DNA of 64,000 bases, taken from assembly GCF_007827795.1 (NCBI RefSeq), contig NZ_VITI01000008.1, positions 1 through 64,000 of the forward strand. The letters run 5' to 3'. Under the pieces are notes generated by a model, which was not told the DNA's origin, made no database searches, and worked only from the letters and a program-made list of their open reading frames with translations. Source of the DNA: Azospirillum brasilense. Lineage in GTDB: Bacteria; Pseudomonadota; Alphaproteobacteria; Azospirillales; Azospirillaceae. Shown piece by piece: positions 1 through 10,645 of this stretch. How positions within the stretch are numbered: position 1 is the stretch's first letter; every line of letters begins with the position of its first letter. The position numbers and the translations under genes were made by a program.

Positions 1-633
<633 letters not shown>

Positions 634-649
634 GGTTCCTTTCTGTGAA

Positions 650-680
650 AGGGGGCCGGCCCGCGGGCCGGCCCCTTTTT
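650..680 (+). terminator. Intrinsic terminator after tuf
   Basis: A GC-only hairpin (GGGGCCGGCC / GGCCGGCCCC, very short loop) is followed directly by TTTTT. It sits 17 bases after the tuf stop and separates tuf from the S10 operon. Confidence 0.9.
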
Positions 681-765
681 GCATGGCCGATCCGCGATAA
701 TGCGGCGTGACGCGCCGAACCGGACCGATCCCGTCATCCTCCTGTCACAAGGGGGAAAATGTGGG

Positions 766-794
766 TTGACACCGGGGCGCCTAGGGCATACACG
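766..794 (+). promoter_or_regulatory. Putative sigma-70 promoter of the S10 leader
   Basis: TTGACA (766-771), a 17-base spacer, then TACACG (789-794). The -35 box is a perfect match and the -10 box is partial. Predicted transcription would start near 800 and run through a 290-base leader to rpsJ, or stop at the terminator at 896-935 as a short RNA. Assigned by inspection only. Confidence 0.6.
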
Positions 795-895
795 TTACGC
801 CCTCTGGAATTTGGGTTGGTAGTAGGCACGTCCGGCCTAGACGCAGCCCGATCACGAACGGCACCGCAAGCTCTACTTGCACCGGTTGCTGCCAG

Positions 896-935
896 GAACA
901 TCCATCCGCATTGCGATGCGGGGGATGTTCTTTTT
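896..935 (+). terminator. Attenuator-like intrinsic terminator in the S10 leader
   Basis: GAACATCC (896-903) pairs with GGATGTTC (923-930), and CCGCAT (906-911) pairs with ATGCGG (916-921) around the loop TGCG. Five T follow. This is a complete intrinsic terminator shape 100 bases downstream of the predicted promoter and 154 bases upstream of rpsJ. It may attenuate the ribosomal operon, or end a separate RNA of about 130 nt. Confidence 0.75.
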
Positions 936-1041
936 CGTATCGGCCGTCAGATCGGACAGACGAACCGCCGCCCACCGCTTCGGTGAGCCGGCGCAGGTTC
1001 GCCTGCCGCCGCGGGTCCCCGGGGGACAGTTTTTGGGTGCC

Positions 1042-1061
1042 GGTGGCGCAGTCGCGCCACC
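1042..1061 (+). promoter_or_regulatory. Hairpin immediately upstream of the rpsJ ribosome binding site
   Basis: GGTGGCGC and GCGCCACC form an 8-bp perfect stem around AGTC, ending about 14 bases before the Shine-Dalgarno AAGGGAC of rpsJ. With the rest of the 634-1088 gap it makes a structured untranslated leader. It could be a ribosomal-protein feedback site (L4 regulates S10 leaders in gammaproteobacteria), but no known leader family is recognised. Confidence 0.5.
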
Positions 1062-1088
1062 GAAACGAGGTGCAAGGGACGTTTGGAC

Positions 1089-1397
<309 letters not shown>

Positions 1398-1457
1398 TTC
1401 GTTGCTGTTGAGGGACCTCTCCCTCTGAGGATGTCCCTGGTCAGGAGATAAAGAACA

Positions 1458-2168
1458 ATGCGATCCGGTTTGATCGCGCAGAAAGTCGGCATGACCCGCG
1501 TCTTCACGGACGACGGGCAGCACGTGCCGGTGACTGTGCTGAAAGTCGACAGCTGCCAGGTCGTCGCCGTCCGCACCGAGGACAAGGATGGCTACACCGC
1601 CGTCCAGCTCGGCGCAGGCGCCATCAAGGTGAAGAACGTCACGAAGCCGCAGCGCGGGCATTTCGCCAAGGCGCGCGTCGAGCCCAAGCGCAAGCTGGTC
1701 GAGTTCCGCGTCGATGCCGACGCGCTGATCGAGGTCGGCGCCGAGCTCTCGGCTGCGCATTTCCTCCCGGGCCAGTTCGTCGACGTCACCGGCACTTCCA
1801 TCGGCAAGGGCTTCGCCGGTGCGATGAAGCGCTGGAACTTCGGTGGTCTGCGCGCGACGCACGGCGTGTCGGTGTCGCACCGCTCGCACGGTTCGACGGG
1901 TAACCGCCAGGACCCCGGCAAGGTCTTCAAGAACAAGAAGATGGCCGGTCATCTCGGCGACGAGAAGGTCACGGTTCTGAACCTGAAGGTCGTGTCGGTC
2001 GATGAGGACCGCGGTCTGATCTTCCTCAAGGGTGCCGTTCCGGGCGCCGAGGGGGCTTGGCTCCGCATCCGCGACGCGGTGAAGAAGAAGGCTCCGGAAG
2101 GTCTGCCGTTCCCCGCCGGGATCAAGGCTGCGCCGGCCGCCGAAGCCGCCGCCGAGCCGCAGGAGTGA
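1458..2168 (+). CDS. rplC: 50S ribosomal protein L3
   Basis: 236 residues, a large-subunit assembly-initiating protein that reaches towards the peptidyl transferase centre. The start [16 protein letters not shown] is typical of L3, and the conserved loop region with [19 protein letters not shown] is present, including the Gln that PrmB methylates in other bacteria. The C-terminal end is a short Ala/Glu-rich tail ([11 protein letters not shown]) beyond the fold. A good AGGAG precedes the ATG, and its stop lies next to the rplD start. Confidence 0.97.
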   Translation: MRSGLIAQKVGMTRVFTDDGQHVPVTVLKVDSCQVVAVRTEDKDGYTAVQLGAGAIKVKNVTKPQRGHFAKARVEPKRKLVEFRVDADALIEVGAELSAAHFLPGQFVDVTGTSIGKGFAGAMKRWNFGGLRATHGVSVSHRSHGSTGNRQDPGKVFKNKKMAGHLGDEKVTVLNLKVVSVDEDRGLIFLKGAVPGAEGAWLRIRDAVKKKAPEGLPFPAGIKAAPAAEAAAEPQE

Positions 2169-2173
2169 TGGCC

Positions 2174-2794
2174 ATGAAGGCGACCATTAAGAACCTCAAC
2201 AACGAGACCGTCGGCGAGATCGAGCTGGCCGACGAGATCTTCGGCCTTCCGTCCCGCACGGACATCCTGGCCCGCATGGTCAACTGGCAGCTGGCCAAGC
2301 GCCGCGCCGGTAACCACAAGACCAAGACGGTCAGCGAGATTTCCGGCACCGGCAAGAAGCCGTACCGCCAGAAGGGCACCGGCCGCGCCCGTCAGGGCTC
2401 CATGCGCTCCGCCCAGTTCCGTGGCGGTGCGACCATCTTCGGCCCGGTCGTCCGCTCGCACGAGCACGACCTGACCAAGAAGGTCCGCAAGCTGGCCCTG
2501 AAGACCGCGCTGTCCACCAAGGCCGCGGAAGGCAAGCTCCTGGTCCTCGACGCCGCTTCGGCCGAGAGCCACAAGACCAAGGAACTGGCTGTCCGTCTCG
2601 CTTCGCTCGGCCTGACCTCGGCTCTGATCATCGATGGCGCCAACCTGAACGAGAACTTCGCTCGGGCCTCGCGCAACATCCCGCTGATCGACGTGCTGCC
2701 GGAGCAGGGCGCCAACGTCTACGACATTCTTCGCCGCGATACGCTGGTCCTGACCCGCAACGCGGTCGAGCAGCTGGAGGCTCGCCTGAAATGA
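2174..2794 (+). CDS. rplD: 50S ribosomal protein L4
   Basis: 206 residues beginning [21 protein letters not shown] second ATG two codons upstream (2168) overlaps the rplC stop, but AGGAG at 2161-2165 is only two bases from that start and eight from 2174, so 2174 is preferred. The Lys/Arg-rich loop [19 protein letters not shown] is the exit-tunnel extension that contacts 23S rRNA. L4 represses its own operon in enterobacteria. Whether it does here, given the hairpins upstream of rpsJ, is unknown. Confidence 0.95.
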   Translation: MKATIKNLNNETVGEIELADEIFGLPSRTDILARMVNWQLAKRRAGNHKTKTVSEISGTGKKPYRQKGTGRARQGSMRSAQFRGGATIFGPVVRSHEHDLTKKVRKLALKTALSTKAAEGKLLVLDAASAESHKTKELAVRLASLGLTSALIIDGANLNENFARASRNIPLIDVLPEQGANVYDILRRDTLVLTRNAVEQLEARLK

Positions 2795-3108
2795 GCAAGC
2801 AGTCGAAACCTGCGGTGAGCCAGGAGCGGATGTACGACCTCATCCTGGCTCCGGTGATCACCGAGAAGTCGACGATGGCGTCGGAGCACAATCAGGTGAC
2901 GTTCCGCGTGCCGCTGTCGGCGACCAAGCCGGAGATCAAGTCGGCGGTCGAGGGGCTGTTCAACGTGAAGGTGACGGCGGTCAACACCCTGGTTTCCAAG
3001 GGTAAGACCAAGCGCTTCCGCGGCACCATCGGCCGTCGCTCGGACTTCAAGAAGGCCGTCGTGACCCTCGCCGAGGGGAACAAGATCGACGTGACCACGG
3101 GCATCTGA
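2791..3108 (+). CDS. rplW: 50S ribosomal protein L23
   Basis: 105 residues. L23 sits at the polypeptide exit and docks trigger factor and SRP (family knowledge). The start ATG overlaps the rplD stop (ATGA), indicating translational coupling. Conserved segments include [13 protein letters not shown] and the long loop [19 protein letters not shown]. Confidence 0.96.
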   Translation: MSKQSKPAVSQERMYDLILAPVITEKSTMASEHNQVTFRVPLSATKPEIKSAVEGLFNVKVTAVNTLVSKGKTKRFRGTIGRRSDFKKAVVTLAEGNKIDVTTGI

Positions 3109-3124
3109 GCGGGAGTGTGATCCG

Positions 3125-3952
3125 ATGGCTCTGAAGCAATATCGCCCAATTACGCCGTCGCTCCGCCAGCTGGTCATCGTCGACCGCTCGGAGCTGTGGA
3201 AGGGCAAGCCGGTCAAGACCCTCACCGAGGGCCTGACCAAGTCCGGCGGCCGCAACAACACCGGCCGCATCACCGCGCGCCGGATGGGTGGCGGTCACAA
3301 GCGCGTCTACCGTCTGGTGGACTTCAAGCGCCGCAAGTTCAACGTCCCGGCGGTCGTCGAGCGCCTGGAGTACGATCCGAACCGTACGGCCTTCATCGCC
3401 CTCATCAAGTATGAGGACGGCACCCTCTCCTACATTCTGGCGCCGCAGCGCTTGAAGGTGGGCGACACGGTGGTGGCCGGCGAGAAGGTGGATGTGAAGC
3501 CCGGCAACGCCATGCCGCTGAAGAACATCCCGGTCGGTTCGGTGCTGCACAACGTCGAGCTGAAGCCCGGCAAGGGTGGTCAGCTGGCCCGTTCGGCCGG
3601 CACCTACCTGCAGCTGGTCGGCCGCGACGGTGGCTACGCCCAGCTGAAGCTGCCCTCGGGCGAGCTTCGCGTGGTCCGCGGCGACTGCATGGCCACCCTG
3701 GGTGCCGTGTCGAACCCGGACAACATGAACACCAACAAGGGCAAGGCCGGTCGCAGCCGTTGGCTGGGCATCCGTCCGTCCGTCCGTGGTGTCGCCATGA
3801 ACCCGATCGACCACCCGCACGGTGGTGGTGAAGGCCGCACCTCGGGTGGCCGTCATCCGGTCACGCCGTGGGGCAAGCCGACCAAGGGCAAGAAGACTCG
3901 TCACAACAAGAAGACGGATGGCCTGATCCTGCGCCGCCGTCATTCGAAGTAA
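3125..3952 (+). CDS. rplB: 50S ribosomal protein L2
   Basis: 275 residues, full length for L2, which is needed for subunit association and peptidyl transferase activity. The start [20 protein letters not shown], the segment [17 protein letters not shown] and the C-terminal motif [20 protein letters not shown] are all classic; the His in the last one lies near the active centre. It follows rplW by 16 bases. Confidence 0.98.
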   Translation: MALKQYRPITPSLRQLVIVDRSELWKGKPVKTLTEGLTKSGGRNNTGRITARRMGGGHKRVYRLVDFKRRKFNVPAVVERLEYDPNRTAFIALIKYEDGTLSYILAPQRLKVGDTVVAGEKVDVKPGNAMPLKNIPVGSVLHNVELKPGKGGQLARSAGTYLQLVGRDGGYAQLKLPSGELRVVRGDCMATLGAVSNPDNMNTNKGKAGRSRWLGIRPSVRGVAMNPIDHPHGGGEGRTSGGRHPVTPWGKPTKGKKTRHNKKTDGLILRRRHSK

Positions 3953-3964
3953 GGAGGGCGGACG

Positions 3965-4243
3965 ATGGCACGCTCCGTTTGGAAGGGCCCGTTCGTCGAC
4001 GGCTACCTGCTCAAGAAGGCGGACAAGTCGCGGGCTTCGGGCCGCAACGAGATCATCAAGATCTGGTCGCGTCGCTCGACGATCCTGCCGCAGTTCGTGG
4101 GTCTCACGTTCGGCGTGTACAATGGCCACAAGTTCCTGCCGGTTCTGGTGACCGAGAACATGATCGGCCACAAGTTCGGTGAGTTCGCTCCGACGCGCAC
4201 CTTCTACGGGCACGCGGCGGACAAGAAGGCGAAGAGGAAGTAA
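3965..4243 (+). CDS. rpsS: 30S ribosomal protein S19
   Basis: 92 residues, head protein of the small subunit that works with S13. The N-terminus [16 protein letters not shown] and the central [16 protein letters not shown] are diagnostic. AAGGAGGG directly upstream is a near-perfect Shine-Dalgarno. Its partner S13 (rpsM) is not encoded in this window. Confidence 0.97.
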   Translation: MARSVWKGPFVDGYLLKKADKSRASGRNEIIKIWSRRSTILPQFVGLTFGVYNGHKFLPVLVTENMIGHKFGEFAPTRTFYGHAADKKAKRK

Positions 4244-4246
4244 GCC

Positions 4247-4642
4247 ATGGGCAAGCCCTCCAACCCCAGCCGTATCGCGGAGAACGAGGCGATCGCCTCC
4301 AATCCGATGATCCGCACCAGCCCGCGCAAGCTGAACCTCGTCGCCCAGCTCATCCGGAACAAGGATGCCAGCAGCGCCGTGGCCGAGCTGACCTTCTCCA
4401 AGCGCCGCATCGCCGGCGAGGTGAAGAAGGTCCTCCAGGCCGCGATCGCCAACGCCGAGAACAACCATCAGCTCGATGTGGACCGCCTGTACGTCTCCTC
4501 GGCGACGGTCGGCCGCGCCCTGGTGATGAAGCGCTTCCACGCCCGTGCCCGTGGGCGCGGCGCGCGGGTCGAGAAGCTGTTCTCCAACCTGACGATCATC
4601 GTGCGTGAGCGCGACGCCGCCGCTGCCGAAGGGGCCGAGTAA
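4247..4642 (+). CDS. rplV: 50S ribosomal protein L22
   Basis: 131 residues, lining the exit tunnel with a beta-hairpin (macrolide resistance maps there in other species). [16 protein letters not shown] and [17 protein letters not shown] match L22. The first 18 residues ([18 protein letters not shown]) form a longer N-terminus than in E. coli, similar to other alphaproteobacteria. Three bases separate it from rpsS. Confidence 0.96.
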   Translation: MGKPSNPSRIAENEAIASNPMIRTSPRKLNLVAQLIRNKDASSAVAELTFSKRRIAGEVKKVLQAAIANAENNHQLDVDRLYVSSATVGRALVMKRFHARARGRGARVEKLFSNLTIIVRERDAAAAEGAE

Positions 4643-4643
4643 G

Positions 4644-5420
4644 ATGGGTCAGAAAGTCAATCCGATCGGGCTGCGCCTCGGCATCAACCGGACCTGGGAC
4701 AGCCGTTGGTTCGCCAAGCGCGACTACGCCAACCTGCTGCACCAGGATCTGAAGCTGCGTGGCTATCTGCAGGGCCGCCTGCAGCAGGCCGGCTGTTCGC
4801 GCGTCATCATCGAGCGTCCGGCCAAGAAGGCCCGCGTCACCATTCACTCGGCCCGTCCGGGCGTGGTGATCGGCAAGAAGGGCGCGGACATCGAGAAGCT
4901 GCGCACCGAGCTGTCGAAGATGGCCGGCGGCGAGGTGAGCCTGAACATCATCGAGATCCGCAAGCCGGAGATCGATGCCAAGCTCATCGCCGAGAACATC
5001 TCCAACCAGCTCGAGCGCCGCGTGGCCTTCCGTCGCGCCATGAAGCGCGCCGTGCAGTCGGCCATGCGTCTGGGCGCCCAGGGCATCCGGATCAACTGCT
5101 CCGGTCGTCTCGGCGGTGCCGAGATCGCCCGCCTGGAGTGGTACCGCGAGGGTCGCGTTCCGCTGCACACCCTGCGTGCGGACATCGACTATGGCACCGC
5201 GACCGCGAAGACCACCTACGGCACCTGCGGTGTCAAGGTGTGGGTCTTCAAGGGCGAGATCATGGCGCACGACCCGATGGCCCAGGACAAGCGCATGGGC
5301 ACCGAGCCGGTGTCGACCGATGGCGAGCCGCGTCGCGAGCGTCGCGAGCGTGGTGACCGTGAGGAGCGTGGGGGCCGCGGTCGCGGCGACCGTGACCGCT
5401 CCGAGCGGGCTGACCGCTAG
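4644..5420 (+). CDS. rpsC: 30S ribosomal protein S3
   Basis: 258 residues from the ATG one base after the rplV stop ([20 protein letters not shown]). The KH domain is seen at [19 protein letters not shown]3 lines the mRNA entry channel and takes part in ribosomal helicase activity. Unlike E. coli S3 it ends with about 30 residues of almost only Arg, Glu, Asp and Gly (from [12 protein letters not shown] to the stop), probably disordered. A similar composition occurs at the N-terminus of S5 in this operon. Confidence 0.97.
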   Translation: MGQKVNPIGLRLGINRTWDSRWFAKRDYANLLHQDLKLRGYLQGRLQQAGCSRVIIERPAKKARVTIHSARPGVVIGKKGADIEKLRTELSKMAGGEVSLNIIEIRKPEIDAKLIAENISNQLERRVAFRRAMKRAVQSAMRLGAQGIRINCSGRLGGAEIARLEWYREGRVPLHTLRADIDYGTATAKTTYGTCGVKVWVFKGEIMAHDPMAQDKRMGTEPVSTDGEPRRERRERGDREERGGRGRGDRDRSERADR

Positions 5421-5435
5421 TAAGGGGCACGAGCG

Positions 5436-5867
5436 ATGCTTTCTCCGAAGCGTACCAAGTACCGCAAGGCCCACAAGGGCCGCATCCACGGCAACGCGAA
5501 GGGCGGCACCCAGCTGAACTTCGGCTCCTTCGGCCTCAAGGCCCTGGAGCCGGAGCGCATCACGGCCCGTCAGATCGAGGCGGCCCGCCGCGCGATCACC
5601 CGCGCCATGAAGCGTCAGGGCCGCGTGTGGATCCGCGTGTTCCCGGACCTGCCGGTCTCCACCAAGCCTGCCGAAGTCCGCATGGGTTCCGGTAAGGGCA
5701 CGCCCGAGTACTGGGCGGCCCGCGTTCATCCCGGCCGTATTCTGTTTGAGCTGGACGGCGTGCCCGCGGATGTGGCAAAGCAGGCGTTCGCCCTGGCGGC
5801 CGCCAAGCTGCCGATCAAGACAAAGCTGGTGACCCGCCTCGGCGGCGGTGAGGAGGTGGCGGCATGA
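5436..5867 (+). CDS. rplP: 50S ribosomal protein L16
   Basis: 143 residues, binding near the A-site tRNA elbow and 5S rRNA. The start [17 protein letters not shown] and the segment [20 protein letters not shown] are typical. The conserved [15 protein letters not shown] segment precedes the C-terminal helix. The stop overlaps the rpmC start by ATGA. Confidence 0.97.
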   Translation: MLSPKRTKYRKAHKGRIHGNAKGGTQLNFGSFGLKALEPERITARQIEAARRAITRAMKRQGRVWIRVFPDLPVSTKPAEVRMGSGKGTPEYWAARVHPGRILFELDGVPADVAKQAFALAAAKLPIKTKLVTRLGGGEEVAA

Positions 5868-6070
5868 AGCCCGTCGACGTTCGTGCGAAGAGCAACGAGG
5901 AGCTGAACGATCAGCTCCTCCAGCTCAAGAAGGAACAGTTCAACCTGCGCTTCCAGCGGGCCTCCGGCCAGCTGGAGAACACCGCGCGGGTGCAGGTGGT
6001 GCGTCGCGACATCGCGCGCATCAAGACGATCCTCGGCGAGCGTTCGCGCTCAGCCGAAGCCGGCAAGTAA
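5864..6070 (+). CDS. rpmC: 50S ribosomal protein L29
   Basis: 68 residues, a small two-helix protein at the exit site next to L23. The motif [20 protein letters not shown] is the signature of L29. It is translationally coupled to rplP through an ATGA overlap. Confidence 0.96.
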   Translation: MKPVDVRAKSNEELNDQLLQLKKEQFNLRFQRASGQLENTARVQVVRRDIARIKTILGERSRSAEAGK

Positions 6071-6082
6071 GGAGGGCTACCT

Positions 6083-6337
6083 ATGCCTCGCCGCGTTCTG
6101 CAGGGCACGGTGGTCAGCGACAAGGGCGACAAGACGGTTATCGTCCTGGTCGAGCGCCGCGTCATGCACCCCGTGTACAAGAAGTTCATTCGTCAGTCGA
6201 AGAAGTACGCCGCCCACGACGAGGGCAACCAGTTCAAGGTCGGCGATACCGTTTCGATCATCGAATGCCGCCCGATCTCCAAGCGCAAGCGCTGGACGGT
6301 CGTGCTTGAGTCCGCCGCCGTTAGCGGCGCCGCGTAA
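6083..6337 (+). CDS. rpsQ: 30S ribosomal protein S17
   Basis: 84 residues, a primary 16S rRNA binding protein with an OB fold. [20 protein letters not shown] and the S17 signature [18 protein letters not shown] are present. An AAGGAGGG Shine-Dalgarno lies six bases before the ATG. Confidence 0.97.
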   Translation: MPRRVLQGTVVSDKGDKTVIVLVERRVMHPVYKKFIRQSKKYAAHDEGNQFKVGDTVSIIECRPISKRKRWTVVLESAAVSGAA

Positions 6338-6354
6338 ACGGAAGGGTACAAACC

Positions 6355-6723
6355 ATGATCCAGATGCAAACCAACCTGGAAGTCGCCGACAATAGCGGGG
6401 CGCGCCGGGTGCAGTGCATCAAGGTGCTTGGCGGGTCCAAGCGGAAGGTGGCCACCGTCGGCGACGTCATCGTCGTCTCGGTCAAGGAGGCCATTCCGAA
6501 GGGCCGCGTCAAGAAGGGCGACGTGCATCGCGCCGTCATCGTCCGCACCGCGAAGGAACTGCGCCGGGAGGACGGGTCCGCGATCCGTTTCGACCGCAAT
6601 GCCGCCGTGCTGATCAACAAGCAGGGCGAGCCGATCGGCACGCGTATCTTCGGGCCGGTCACTCGTGAGCTTCGCGGCAAGAAGTTCATGAAGATCATCT
6701 CGCTGGCGCCGGAGGTGCTGTGA
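6355..6723 (+). CDS. rplN: 50S ribosomal protein L14
   Basis: 122 residues, the invariant L14 length; it forms an intersubunit bridge. [20 protein letters not shown] and [10 protein letters not shown] are conserved L14 segments. Its TGA overlaps the ATG of rplX by one base. Confidence 0.98.
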   Translation: MIQMQTNLEVADNSGARRVQCIKVLGGSKRKVATVGDVIVVSVKEAIPKGRVKKGDVHRAVIVRTAKELRREDGSAIRFDRNAAVLINKQGEPIGTRIFGPVTRELRGKKFMKIISLAPEVL

Positions 6724-7040
6724 TGGCCGCGAAGATCAAGACCAAGGACAAGGTCGTCATCCTTGCCGGCAAGGACAAGGGCAAGACCGGCGAGGTCCTC
6801 AAGGTCATCCCGGCGGAAAACCGTGTCGTCGTGCAGGGCGTGAACGTGGTGAAGAAGCACCAGCGTCCGAGCGCCACGTCGCAGGGCGGTATCGTTGAGT
6901 TCGAGGCGCCCATCAACGTCTCGAACGTTGCTCATGTCGACCCCAAGGACGGCAAGCCGACCCGCGTCGGTTTCAAGATCCTTGAGGATGGCCGCAAGGT
7001 GCGTGTCGCCAAGCGGTCCGGCGAAGTCATCGACGTGTGA
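6723..7040 (+). CDS. rplX: 50S ribosomal protein L24
   Basis: 105 residues from the ATG that shares a base with the rplN stop. An in-frame GTG three bases upstream is less likely. The KOW motif is seen at [20 protein letters not shown]24 is an early assembly initiator protein near the exit tunnel. Confidence 0.96.
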   Translation: MAAKIKTKDKVVILAGKDKGKTGEVLKVIPAENRVVVQGVNVVKKHQRPSATSQGGIVEFEAPINVSNVAHVDPKDGKPTRVGFKILEDGRKVRVAKRSGEVIDV

Positions 7041-7051
7041 GGACCGGACCA

Positions 7052-7594
7052 ATGGCTGCACGTTTGAAGGAAGTGTACGACTCCAAGATCCGCGCCGCGC
7101 TCAAGGCTGAGTTCGGCTATGCGAACGACATGGAAGTTCCGCGGATCGAGAAGATCGTCATCAACATGGGTGTCGGCGAGGCTGTCGGCGACTCCAAGAA
7201 GATCCAGAATGCGGTGAGCGAACTGACGGCGATCAGCGGCCAGAAGCCGATCGTCACGAAGTCCCGCAAGTCGATCGCGCAGTTCAAGCTGCGTGAGGGC
7301 ATGGCGATCGGGTGCAAGGTCACGCTCCGCCGTGACCGCATGTACGAGTTCCTGGATCGCCTGGTCACGATCGCGTTGCCGCGTGTCCGCGACTTCCGCG
7401 GCATCCCCGGCAACAGCTTCGACGGCCGTGGCAACTATGCCATGGGCGTGAAGGAGCAGATCATTTTCCCGGAGATCGACTACGACAAGATCGATCAGAT
7501 CCGCGGCATGGACATCATTTTCGTCACCTCGGCGAAGACCGACAAGGAGGCCAAGGCTCTCCTGAAGGCCTTCGACATGCCGTTTGTGGCCTGA
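7052..7594 (+). CDS. rplE: 50S ribosomal protein L5
   Basis: 180 residues; binds 5S rRNA in the central protuberance. The ATG at 7052 ([13 protein letters not shown]) is chosen over the upstream in-frame GTG because that one overlaps rplX and the family begins here. [19 protein letters not shown] is the L5 signature region. Confidence 0.97.
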   Translation: MAARLKEVYDSKIRAALKAEFGYANDMEVPRIEKIVINMGVGEAVGDSKKIQNAVSELTAISGQKPIVTKSRKSIAQFKLREGMAIGCKVTLRRDRMYEFLDRLVTIALPRVRDFRGIPGNSFDGRGNYAMGVKEQIIFPEIDYDKIDQIRGMDIIFVTSAKTDKEAKALLKAFDMPFVA

Positions 7595-7613
7595 TTGGCT
7601 GGAGCACGACCCC

Positions 7614-7919
7614 ATGGCTAAGACCAGTGCCATCGAGAAGAACAAGCGTCGCACCAAGCTGGTGAAGCAATTCGCCAACAAGCGTGCCCGCCTGAAGGCC
7701 ATCGCCTCCGATCGCTCCCTCCCGCCGGAAGAGCAGTTCGCCGCCCGCCTCAAGCTGGCTGAGCTGCCGCGCAACTCGTCGAAGGTGCGCATCCGCAACC
7801 GCTGCGAAATGACCGGCCGTCCGCGGGCGTTCTATCGCAAGTTCAAGCTGTCGCGCGTCGCGCTCCGCGATCTGGCCTCGACTGGTCAGATTCCGGGCAT
7901 GACGAAGTCGAGCTGGTAA
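7614..7919 (+). CDS. rpsN: 30S ribosomal protein S14, zinc-independent type
   Basis: 101 residues from the ATG at 7614 ([17 protein letters not shown]). The length and the segment [15 protein letters not shown] mark the long form that lacks the two CxxC pairs of the zinc-binding form; only one Cys is seen. It assembles late in the 30S head near S3 and S10. Confidence 0.96.
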   Translation: MAKTSAIEKNKRRTKLVKQFANKRARLKAIASDRSLPPEEQFAARLKLAELPRNSSKVRIRNRCEMTGRPRAFYRKFKLSRVALRDLASTGQIPGMTKSSW

Positions 7920-7932
7920 GGAGGGTCGGAGA

Positions 7933-8331
7933 ATGTCTTTGAGCGATCCGCTCGGCGATATGCTGACCCGTATTCGCAACGGTCAGCACGCCCGTATGTC
8001 TGTTGTGCAGAGCCCGGCGTCGAAGCTGCGCAGCAACGTGCTTGAGGTTCTCAAGCGCGAGGGTTACATCCGCGGTTACTCCGAGGAGGAACTGCGCCCC
8101 GGCATCAAGAACCTGAAGATCGAGCTGAAGTATCACGAAGGCGAGCCTGTGATTAAGCAGATCGCCCGTGTGTCGAAGCCCGGCCGCCGCGTCTATTCGA
8201 AGATCACCGATCTGCCCCGCGTCTTCAACGGCCTCGGCATCGCGATCCTCTCCACGCCGCGCGGCGTGATGTCGGACAATGAGGCCCGCGCCGCCAACGT
8301 CGGCGGTGAAGTCCTCTGCCGCGTGTTCTAA
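7933..8331 (+). CDS. rpsH: 30S ribosomal protein S8
   Basis: 132 residues, a primary binder of 16S helix 21; in E. coli it also represses the spc operon. [18 protein letters not shown] at the start and the C-terminal [15 protein letters not shown] are classic. A GGAGGG Shine-Dalgarno precedes it. Confidence 0.97.
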   Translation: MSLSDPLGDMLTRIRNGQHARMSVVQSPASKLRSNVLEVLKREGYIRGYSEEELRPGIKNLKIELKYHEGEPVIKQIARVSKPGRRVYSKITDLPRVFNGLGIAILSTPRGVMSDNEARAANVGGEVLCRVF

Positions 8332-8344
8332 GGGGGACCCTTCG

Positions 8345-8878
8345 ATGTCGCGCATTGGAAAGCATCCCGTGCCGGTTCCGGCTGGTGTTGACGTCTCCGT
8401 CAACGGCCAGCAGGTGTCGGCCAAGGGCAAGCTGGGTTCGCTCAGCCTGACCCTCATCGACGACATCACGGCCAAGCTGGAAGACGGCAAGGTCGTGGTG
8501 GCCCCGGCGAACGACAGCAAGCGCGCCCGCGTCATGTGGGCAACCTCGCGCACCCTGATCAACAACATGGTCACGGGCGTCAACCAGGGCTTCACCATCA
8601 ACCTCGAGATCAACGGCGTCGGTTACCGTGCCGCCGTGCAGGGCAAGGAGCTGGTCATGCAGCTCGGCTACTCGCACGACGTCAAGTACCCGATCCCGGA
8701 GGGCATCACCATCAAGTGTGATAAGCCCACCGCGATCTCGGTGTCGGGCTTCGACAAGCAAAAGGTCGGTCAAGTCGCCGCGGAGATCCGCGGTTGGAAG
8801 AAGCCGGAGCCCTACAAGGGCAAGGGCATCAAGTACGAGACCGAGACGCTCATCCGCAAGGAAGGCAAGAAGAAGTAA
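8345..8878 (+). CDS. rplF: 50S ribosomal protein L6
   Basis: 177 residues from the ATG at 8345 ([17 protein letters not shown]). The two-repeat fold is supported by [19 protein letters not shown] and the C-terminal [14 protein letters not shown] signature. L6 lies at the base of the L7/L12 stalk near the elongation factor site. Confidence 0.97.
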   Translation: MSRIGKHPVPVPAGVDVSVNGQQVSAKGKLGSLSLTLIDDITAKLEDGKVVVAPANDSKRARVMWATSRTLINNMVTGVNQGFTINLEINGVGYRAAVQGKELVMQLGYSHDVKYPIPEGITIKCDKPTAISVSGFDKQKVGQVAAEIRGWKKPEPYKGKGIKYETETLIRKEGKKK

Positions 8879-8886
8879 GGTCCGCC

Positions 8887-9249
8887 ATGCTCAAGCCAAA
8901 GCAACTCCACGAGCGCCGCAAGCAGCGCGTGCGCGCGCAGATTGCCAAGAAGGCCGGCGGGCGGGCTCGCCTCTCGGTTTTCCGGTCCAATCTGCACATC
9001 TACGCCCAGATCATCGACGACGAGAACGGCCGCACGGTCGCCTCGGCCTCGTCCGTGGAGAAAGAGCTGCGCGAGCAGCTCAAGCACGGTGGGAACGTCG
9101 AAGCCGCCCAGAAGATCGGTGCGCTCATCGCTGAGCGCGCCAAGGCGGCTGGCGTCACCGAGGTCGTGTTCGACCGTGGTGGCTACATTTACCACGGCCG
9201 GGTCAAGGCCCTGGCTGACGCCGCCCGCGAGGGCGGGCTGTCGTTCTAA
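8887..9249 (+). CDS. rplR: 50S ribosomal protein L18
   Basis: 120 residues starting [20 protein letters not shown]18 binds 5S rRNA with L5. [19 protein letters not shown] and [19 protein letters not shown] are the conserved segments. It follows rplF by eight bases. Confidence 0.97.
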   Translation: MLKPKQLHERRKQRVRAQIAKKAGGRARLSVFRSNLHIYAQIIDDENGRTVASASSVEKELREQLKHGGNVEAAQKIGALIAERAKAAGVTEVVFDRGGYIYHGRVKALADAAREGGLSF

Positions 9250-9261
9250 GGAGGCTCCGAA

Positions 9262-9843
9262 ATGGCACGTGAAAGAGGCGAGCGGAGCGACCGTGATCGG
9301 CAGCCGCGCGATCGCGACCGGGAAGAGAGCGAGCTGATCGAAAAGCTCGTCGGCATCAACCGCGTCGCCAAGGTTGTGAAGGGCGGCCGTCGCTTCGGCT
9401 TCGCCGCCCTGGTGGTGGTCGGTGACGGCAAGGGCCGCGTCGGCGTCGGATCGGGCAAGGCCCGTGAGGTGCCGGAGGCGATCCGCAAGGCGACCGACCA
9501 GGCGAAGCGCGGCATGATCCGCGTTCCGCTCCGCGAAGGCCGCACGCTGCACCACGACTCCAACGGTCACTTCGGTGCCGGCAAGGTCGTGCTGCGCACC
9601 GCTCCGGCCGGTACCGGCATCATCGCCGGCGGTCCGATGCGCGCGATCTTCGAGGCCCTGGGTGTGCAGGATGTGGTGACGAAGTCCATCGGCACCTCCA
9701 ACCCGCACAACATGATCAAGGCGACCTTCGACGCGCTGTCGCAGGTTTCCAGCCCGCGCAGCGTCGCCGCCCGCCGCGGCCGTCGCGTGAGCGACATCCT
9801 CGGCAAGCGTGAAACCGGCGCCGCCGGTGCGCAGGAGGCTTGA
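9262..9843 (+). CDS. rpsE: 30S ribosomal protein S5
   Basis: 193 residues, involved in translational accuracy and the mRNA entry channel with S3 and S4. The first 24 residues are almost all Arg, Asp and Glu ([20 protein letters not shown]), a disordered extension also seen in other alphaproteobacteria. The fold proper starts at [26 protein letters not shown] Shine-Dalgarno lies upstream. Confidence 0.97.
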   Translation: MARERGERSDRDRQPRDRDREESELIEKLVGINRVAKVVKGGRRFGFAALVVVGDGKGRVGVGSGKAREVPEAIRKATDQAKRGMIRVPLREGRTLHHDSNGHFGAGKVVLRTAPAGTGIIAGGPMRAIFEALGVQDVVTKSIGTSNPHNMIKATFDALSQVSSPRSVAARRGRRVSDILGKRETGAAGAQEA

Positions 9844-9845
9844 TC

Positions 9846-10037
9846 ATGGCCGAGAAGAAGACCGTCATCGTCACCCAGACCGGCAGCCCGATCGGTCGTA
9901 AGCACGACCAGCGCGAGACGCTGGTCGGTCTGGGTCTCAACAAGCTGCACCGGACCCGCGAGCTGGAGGACACTCCGGCCGTGCGGGGCATGATCGCCAA
10001 GGTCGCGCACCTGGTCCGCGTCGAGAACGAGGGCTGA
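9846..10037 (+). CDS. rpmD: 50S ribosomal protein L30
   Basis: 63 residues from ATG 9846 ([18 protein letters not shown]). A TTG two codons upstream overlaps the rpsE stop and is less likely. The L30 signature [19 protein letters not shown] is present. Two bases separate it from the rpsE stop. Confidence 0.95.
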   Translation: MAEKKTVIVTQTGSPIGRKHDQRETLVGLGLNKLHRTRELEDTPAVRGMIAKVAHLVRVENEG

Positions 10038-10041
10038 ACCC

Positions 10042-10527
10042 ATGACGAAGCTGAACGATCTCCGGGACAACCCCGGTGCCCGTAAGGAGCGCATGCGCGT
10101 CGGCCGCGGTATCGGTTCGGGCAAGGGCAAGACCGGCGGCCGTGGCGTCAAGGGTCAGACCTCGCGCACCGGCGTGGCCATCAACGGCTTTGAAGGCGGC
10201 CAGATGCCCCTTCACCGCCGCCTTCCGAAGCGCGGTTTCCGCAACATCTTCGCGAAGGAATACTCGGTCGTGAACCTGGGCCTGGTCCAGAAGTTCATCG
10301 ACGCCGGCAAGCTCGACGCCAGCCAGACCATCGATGCGGTGGCCCTGGAAGCGGCGGGCGTCACCGGCAAGGTGAAGAAGGATGGCATCCGTCTGCTGGG
10401 CAAGGGCGCCCTGACGACGAAGGCCAGCTTCACCGTGGCCGGCGCCTCCAAGTCGGCTGTGGAAGCGGTCGAGAAGGCGGGTGGCAGCGTCACGCTGACC
10501 GCGTCCGCCGCCGAAGCCGCCGAGTGA
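10042..10527 (+). CDS. rplO: 50S ribosomal protein L15
   Basis: 161 residues. The glycine-rich N-terminal stretch [19 protein letters not shown] threads into the large subunit. [15 protein letters not shown] follows as expected. It is the last ribosomal gene of the run before secY and is followed by a structured 118-base spacer. Confidence 0.97.
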   Translation: MTKLNDLRDNPGARKERMRVGRGIGSGKGKTGGRGVKGQTSRTGVAINGFEGGQMPLHRRLPKRGFRNIFAKEYSVVNLGLVQKFIDAGKLDASQTIDAVALEAAGVTGKVKKDGIRLLGKGALTTKASFTVAGASKSAVEAVEKAGGSVTLTASAAEAAE

Positions 10528-10533
10528 TCGGAA

Positions 10534-10616
10534 GCCCGCGCTTGCGCGCGGGCATCTTCCGGCACTAAATGAAGCGAAGTTGCGAGGGGCGGCCTGCATC
10601 CTGCAGGACCGCCCCG
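10534..10616 (+). promoter_or_regulatory. Two strong hairpins between rplO and secY
   Basis: The first, GCCCGCGC-TTGC-GCGCGGGC (10534-10553), has no T tract. The second (10587-10616) pairs GGGGCGGCCTGCA with TGCAGGACCGCCCC around a tiny loop and also lacks T residues. They are more likely RNA processing or stability elements separating ribosomal and secY messages than terminators. Confidence 0.5.
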
Positions 10617-10645
10617 TTCGTGCATTAGGGACAGGGATACGACCC

